Assembly (NCBI RefSeq): GCF_006715725.1
Contig: NZ_VFNU01000001.1
Location: 4,588,001-4,652,000 of the forward strand
Direction: 5' to 3'
Source of the DNA: Nocardioides sp. SLBN-35
Lineage (GTDB): Bacteria > Actinomycetota > Actinomycetes > Propionibacteriales > Nocardioidaceae
DNA length: 64,000 nt
Shown: positions 61,978-64,000 of the stretch, piece after piece
Layout of the letters: every line of letters begins with the position of its first letter
Numbering within the stretch: the first letter of the stretch is position 1
Program-made: the position numbers and the translations under genes
Notes under the pieces: generated by a model
The model's input: the letters and a program-made list of their open reading frames with translations, nothing else
Databases searched by the model: none
What the model was told of the DNA's origin: nothing

Positions 61978-62753
61978 GCGACCTGCTCCTCGAAGGAGAT
62001 CAGCAGGTGGGAGATCTCCTGCGGGCTCATCCGGCCGTGGTCGCCGACGATCCGGCCGTCCGCGATGACCAGGATCCGGTCGGCGTACGACGCCGCGACC
62101 GGGTCGTGGCTGACCATCGCGATCGTCTGGCCGTAGTCGCGCGCCGCGGCCCCGAGCAGCGACAGCACCTCGCGCGAGCTGCGGGAGTCGAGGTTGCCGG
62201 TCGGCTCGTCAGCGAAGATGATCTGCGGTGTCGCGGCCAGGGCGCGGGCGATGGCCACCCGCTGCTGCTGGCCGCCGGACAGCTCGCTCGGCCGATGACC
62301 GACCCGGTCGGTGAGGCCCAGGGCGGCGATGATCCGCTGGATCCAGGCCGTCCGCTCGGCGTCGACGCGACGGCCGGCGAGCTCGAACGGCAGCAGCACG
62401 TTCTCGTAGGCCGTCAGCGTCGGCACCAGGTTGAACGACTGGAACACGAAGCCGACGTGCTCGCGGCGCAGCAGGGTGCGCTGGTCGTCGGTCATCGAGT
62501 GCACCGGCGCACCGGCGACCCAGACCTCGCCGCTGGTCGGGTCGTCCAGCCCGGCCGCGACGTTCATGAAGGTCGACTTGCCGGAGCCCGAGGGCCCCAT
62601 GATCGCGGTGAAGGCACCGCGCTGGATGTCGACGCTGATCCCGTCGAGCGCGCGCACCTGGCCGGCGCCGGTGCCGTACGTGCGGGTCACGCCGCGGAAC
62701 CGCACCACGGCGGAGTCGGGCTGCTGGGGCGGGCTGTAGGTCGGCTGGTTCAT
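61974..62753 (-). CDS. ABC transporter ATP-binding protein (MacB/LolD type)
   Basis: A 259-residue ATPase. Walker A is MGPSGSGKSTFMNVAAGL, the Q-loop VFQSFNLVPTLTAYEN, the signature LSGGQQQRVAIARAL, Walker B IIFADEPTGNLD, and the switch His is in VSHDPVAASY. ATG 62753 (MNQPTYSPPQQPD) is chosen; the open frame extends 12 codons further. It partners the FtsX-like permease and follows the response regulator by 93 bp. Confidence 0.95.
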   Translation of the reverse strand: MNQPTYSPPQQPDSAVVRFRGVTRTYGTGAGQVRALDGISVDIQRGAFTAIMGPSGSGKSTFMNVAAGLDDPTSGEVWVAGAPVHSMTDDQRTLLRREHVGFVFQSFNLVPTLTAYENVLLPFELAGRRVDAERTAWIQRIIAALGLTDRVGHRPSELSGGQQQRVAIARALAATPQIIFADEPTGNLDSRSSREVLSLLGAAARDYGQTIAMVSHDPVAASYADRILVIADGRIVGDHGRMSPQEISHLLISFEEQVA

Positions 62754-62811
62754 GCGCTCCACGCTAGGAATCCGCGGCGCCGCGCACATCGGGCGCAGGA
62801 TCGAACCCGCC

Positions 62812-62827
62812 TACATCGCAGGATGTA
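62812..62827. promoter_or_regulatory. Inverted repeat upstream of the ABC exporter genes
   Basis: TACATC, 4 nt, GATGTA. On the minus strand it reads ATCCTGCGATGT, and a related ATCCTGCGCCCGATGT follows 27 bp downstream. This makes a candidate binding site for the adjacent NarL-type regulator in front of the exporter genes. Confidence 0.5.
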
Positions 62828-62846
62828 CGCCGGCCCCCTAGAACCC

Positions 62847-63497
62847 TCAGATCAGTCCGTGCTCGTAGGCATAGACCACCAACTGCACCCGGTCGCGCAG
62901 CTGCAGCTTGGTCAGGATCCGCGAGATGTGGGTCTTCACCGTCGCCTCGGAGAGGTACTCCGCCGCCGCGATCTCCGCGTTGGACAGTCCGGCCGCGGCG
63001 CGCAGCAGGATCTCCCGCTCGCGCGGTGTCAGGGCGTCGTACTCCGGGCCGGGGGCCGCGGTACGGGCCCGGAACCGCTCGAAGAGCCGCCGGGTCGCAC
63101 CGGCCGCGACGACCTGGGTGCCGGCGGCGACCGAGCGGATGGCGGCCAGCAGGAGCTCGGGCTCGGCCTCCTTGAGCACGAACCCCGACGCGCCCGCCTC
63201 GATCGCCGAGGCCGCCGACTCGTCGAGGTCGAAGGTGGTCAGCACCAGCACCCGCGGCCCGTCTTCGCCGTGCTCCGCGACGATCTGTGCGGTGGCGGCG
63301 ACCCCGTCGAGGACGGGCATCCGCACGTCCATCAGCACGACGTCCGGTCCCGTGTCGCGGACCAGCTCGACCGCCTCCGCGCCGGTCCCCGCCTCCCCCA
63401 CCACCTCGAGGTCGGGCTGGGAGCGCAGCAGCATGCCGATCCCGGTGCGGAACAGCGGCTGGTCGTCCACGAGCAGGACCCGGATCGGTTCTGTCAT
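62847..63497 (-). CDS. NarL/LuxR-type response regulator
   Basis: A 216-residue regulator. The receiver domain (residues 1-~120) has VLLVDDQPLFRTGIGMLL, the phospho-acceptor Asp in VVLMDVRMPVLDG, and Lys in GFVLKEAEPELLL. The C-terminal LuxR HTH has LTPREREILLRAAAGLSNAE and YLSEATVKTHISRILTKL. ATG 63497 has GGAGG upstream and overlaps the kinase stop. It probably activates the ABC exporter genes that follow. Confidence 0.96.
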   Translation of the reverse strand: MTEPIRVLLVDDQPLFRTGIGMLLRSQPDLEVVGEAGTGAEAVELVRDTGPDVVLMDVRMPVLDGVAATAQIVAEHGEDGPRVLVLTTFDLDESAASAIEAGASGFVLKEAEPELLLAAIRSVAAGTQVVAAGATRRLFERFRARTAAPGPEYDALTPREREILLRAAAGLSNAEIAAAEYLSEATVKTHISRILTKLQLRDRVQLVVYAYEHGLI

Positions 63498-64000
63498 CGG
63501 TCCTCCGTGGTCGGGATGAAGGCGGCGACCTCCCACGTGGACGGGCGTCCCGGCTCCGCGGGCAGGGTGCGGCTGGCGAAGGTGCCGCCCGCCACCTCGG
63601 CGCGCTCCGCCATCCCGGCAAGCCCGTGCCCGCCGGGCTCGCCGTTCCTGCCGTCCCGGCTCGCCCCGGGTGGGATCGCGTTGCGGACCCGCAGCCGGTA
63701 GCCGTGGGTCCAGTCCTCGGCGACCTCGACCGGCCGGGTCAGGTCACCGTGCTTGAGGGCGTTCGTGAGGGCCTCGCCGAGGATCCGGTGGGCAGTGACG
63801 GTGAGCAGCCGGTGCTCCGGTGGCGTGCCGTACGACGTCTCGACGATCGTCATCCCGGAGGCGCGCATCCGGCCGAGGAGCTCGCCGCGGCGCTCGAAGT
63901 CCAGCGGCACCGGGTCGGTCTCGCGGTCGCGCAGCTGGGTCAGCAGGCGTCGTACGTCGGCCATCGCGGTGCGCGCCGTCTCGCCGATGGTCCGCAGCGC
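63494..64000 (-). CDS. Sensor histidine kinase, C-terminal part (N-terminus outside window)
   Basis: The last 168 residues of a NarX/DesK-type histidine kinase. ALRTIGETARTAMADVRRLL is the end of the dimerisation region; the phospho-accepting His is beyond the window. The ATP-binding domain shows the N box HRILGEALTNALKHG and the G box NGEPGGHGLAGMAERAEVAG. The frame is open to position 64000. It overlaps the response-regulator start (ATGA) and heads an HK-RR-ABC cluster. Confidence 0.94.
   Translation of the reverse strand, partial: ALRTIGETARTAMADVRRLLTQLRDRETDPVPLDFERRGELLGRMRASGMTIVETSYGTPPEHRLLTVTAHRILGEALTNALKHGDLTRPVEVAEDWTHGYRLRVRNAIPPGASRDGRNGEPGGHGLAGMAERAEVAGGTFASRTLPAEPGRPSTWEVAAFIPTTEDR

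Overview
The window is chromosomal DNA of a very high-GC actinobacterium. The GC-rich third positions, frequent GTG starts, leaderless promoters, a mycothiol-type enzyme family, Rex and CIRCE operators, and gene orders such as rplM-rpsI-glmM and glmS-acpS-nnr-alr-tsaE point to the Propionibacteriales/Nocardioidaceae, most like Nocardioides. This assignment is inference from gene content and was not tested by a search. I see no prophage, transposase, CRISPR array, tRNA or rRNA. Most genes are housekeeping, but the gaps between them hold several palindromic repeat elements.

Layout. 1-4.3 kb: 5' part of cydA under a Rex-type operator, an ACT-GNAT protein, a mirror-symmetric array of 32-bp repeats, and groES-groEL with two CIRCE sites. 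4.3-8.6 kb: an MMPL exporter, a methyltransferase and an MpaB-type oxygenase. 8.6-19.1 kb (minus strand): glmS, acpS, nnr, alr, an alpha/beta hydrolase, a GNAT-TsaE fusion, a secreted GH16 glucanase, tsaB, rimI, tsaD. This combines cell-wall precursor supply, NAD(P)HX repair and the tRNA t6A machinery. 19.2-28.3 kb: coaA, a receptor Ser/Thr kinase paired with a large secreted protein, an ABC exporter, a 207-bp palindromic element, glmM, rpsI, rplM. 28.6-36.8 kb: citrate synthase, then an operon of a Pls-type non-ribosomal peptide synthetase and an M1 peptidase, divergent from an acyl-CoA synthetase. The adenylation pocket reads as lysine-specific, so this looks like an epsilon-poly-lysine-type polymer synthesis/degradation pair.

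36.9-38.3 kb: an AbiEi/restriction-endonuclease-like gene bracketed by two 107-bp palindromic elements in the same orientation. 38.4-50.8 kb: a secreted HtrA-like protease, DUF5302, a double GNAT, an ABC-F protein, a PadR-controlled ABC exporter, a mycothiol-type enzyme, a SIMPL protein, a methyltransferase, truA and a PfkB kinase. 50.8-57 kb: xseA-xseB, DUF4245, a HTH-TOBE regulator with modABC, glpX. 57-64 kb: TetR with a DUF981 membrane protein, a lipase and a hydrolase, then a two-component system with an ABC exporter; the histidine kinase runs off the end.

The best candidates for something new are the pls-peptidase operon (31.2-35.1 kb), the palindrome-flanked AbiEi-like gene (36.9-38.3 kb), the mirrored 32-bp array (1.84-2.02 kb) and a 24-codon foreign-looking insert inside nnr (16.5 kb). 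Ten genes carry a TAnnnT box 6-8 nt before the start codon, so leaderless transcription is probably common in this organism.
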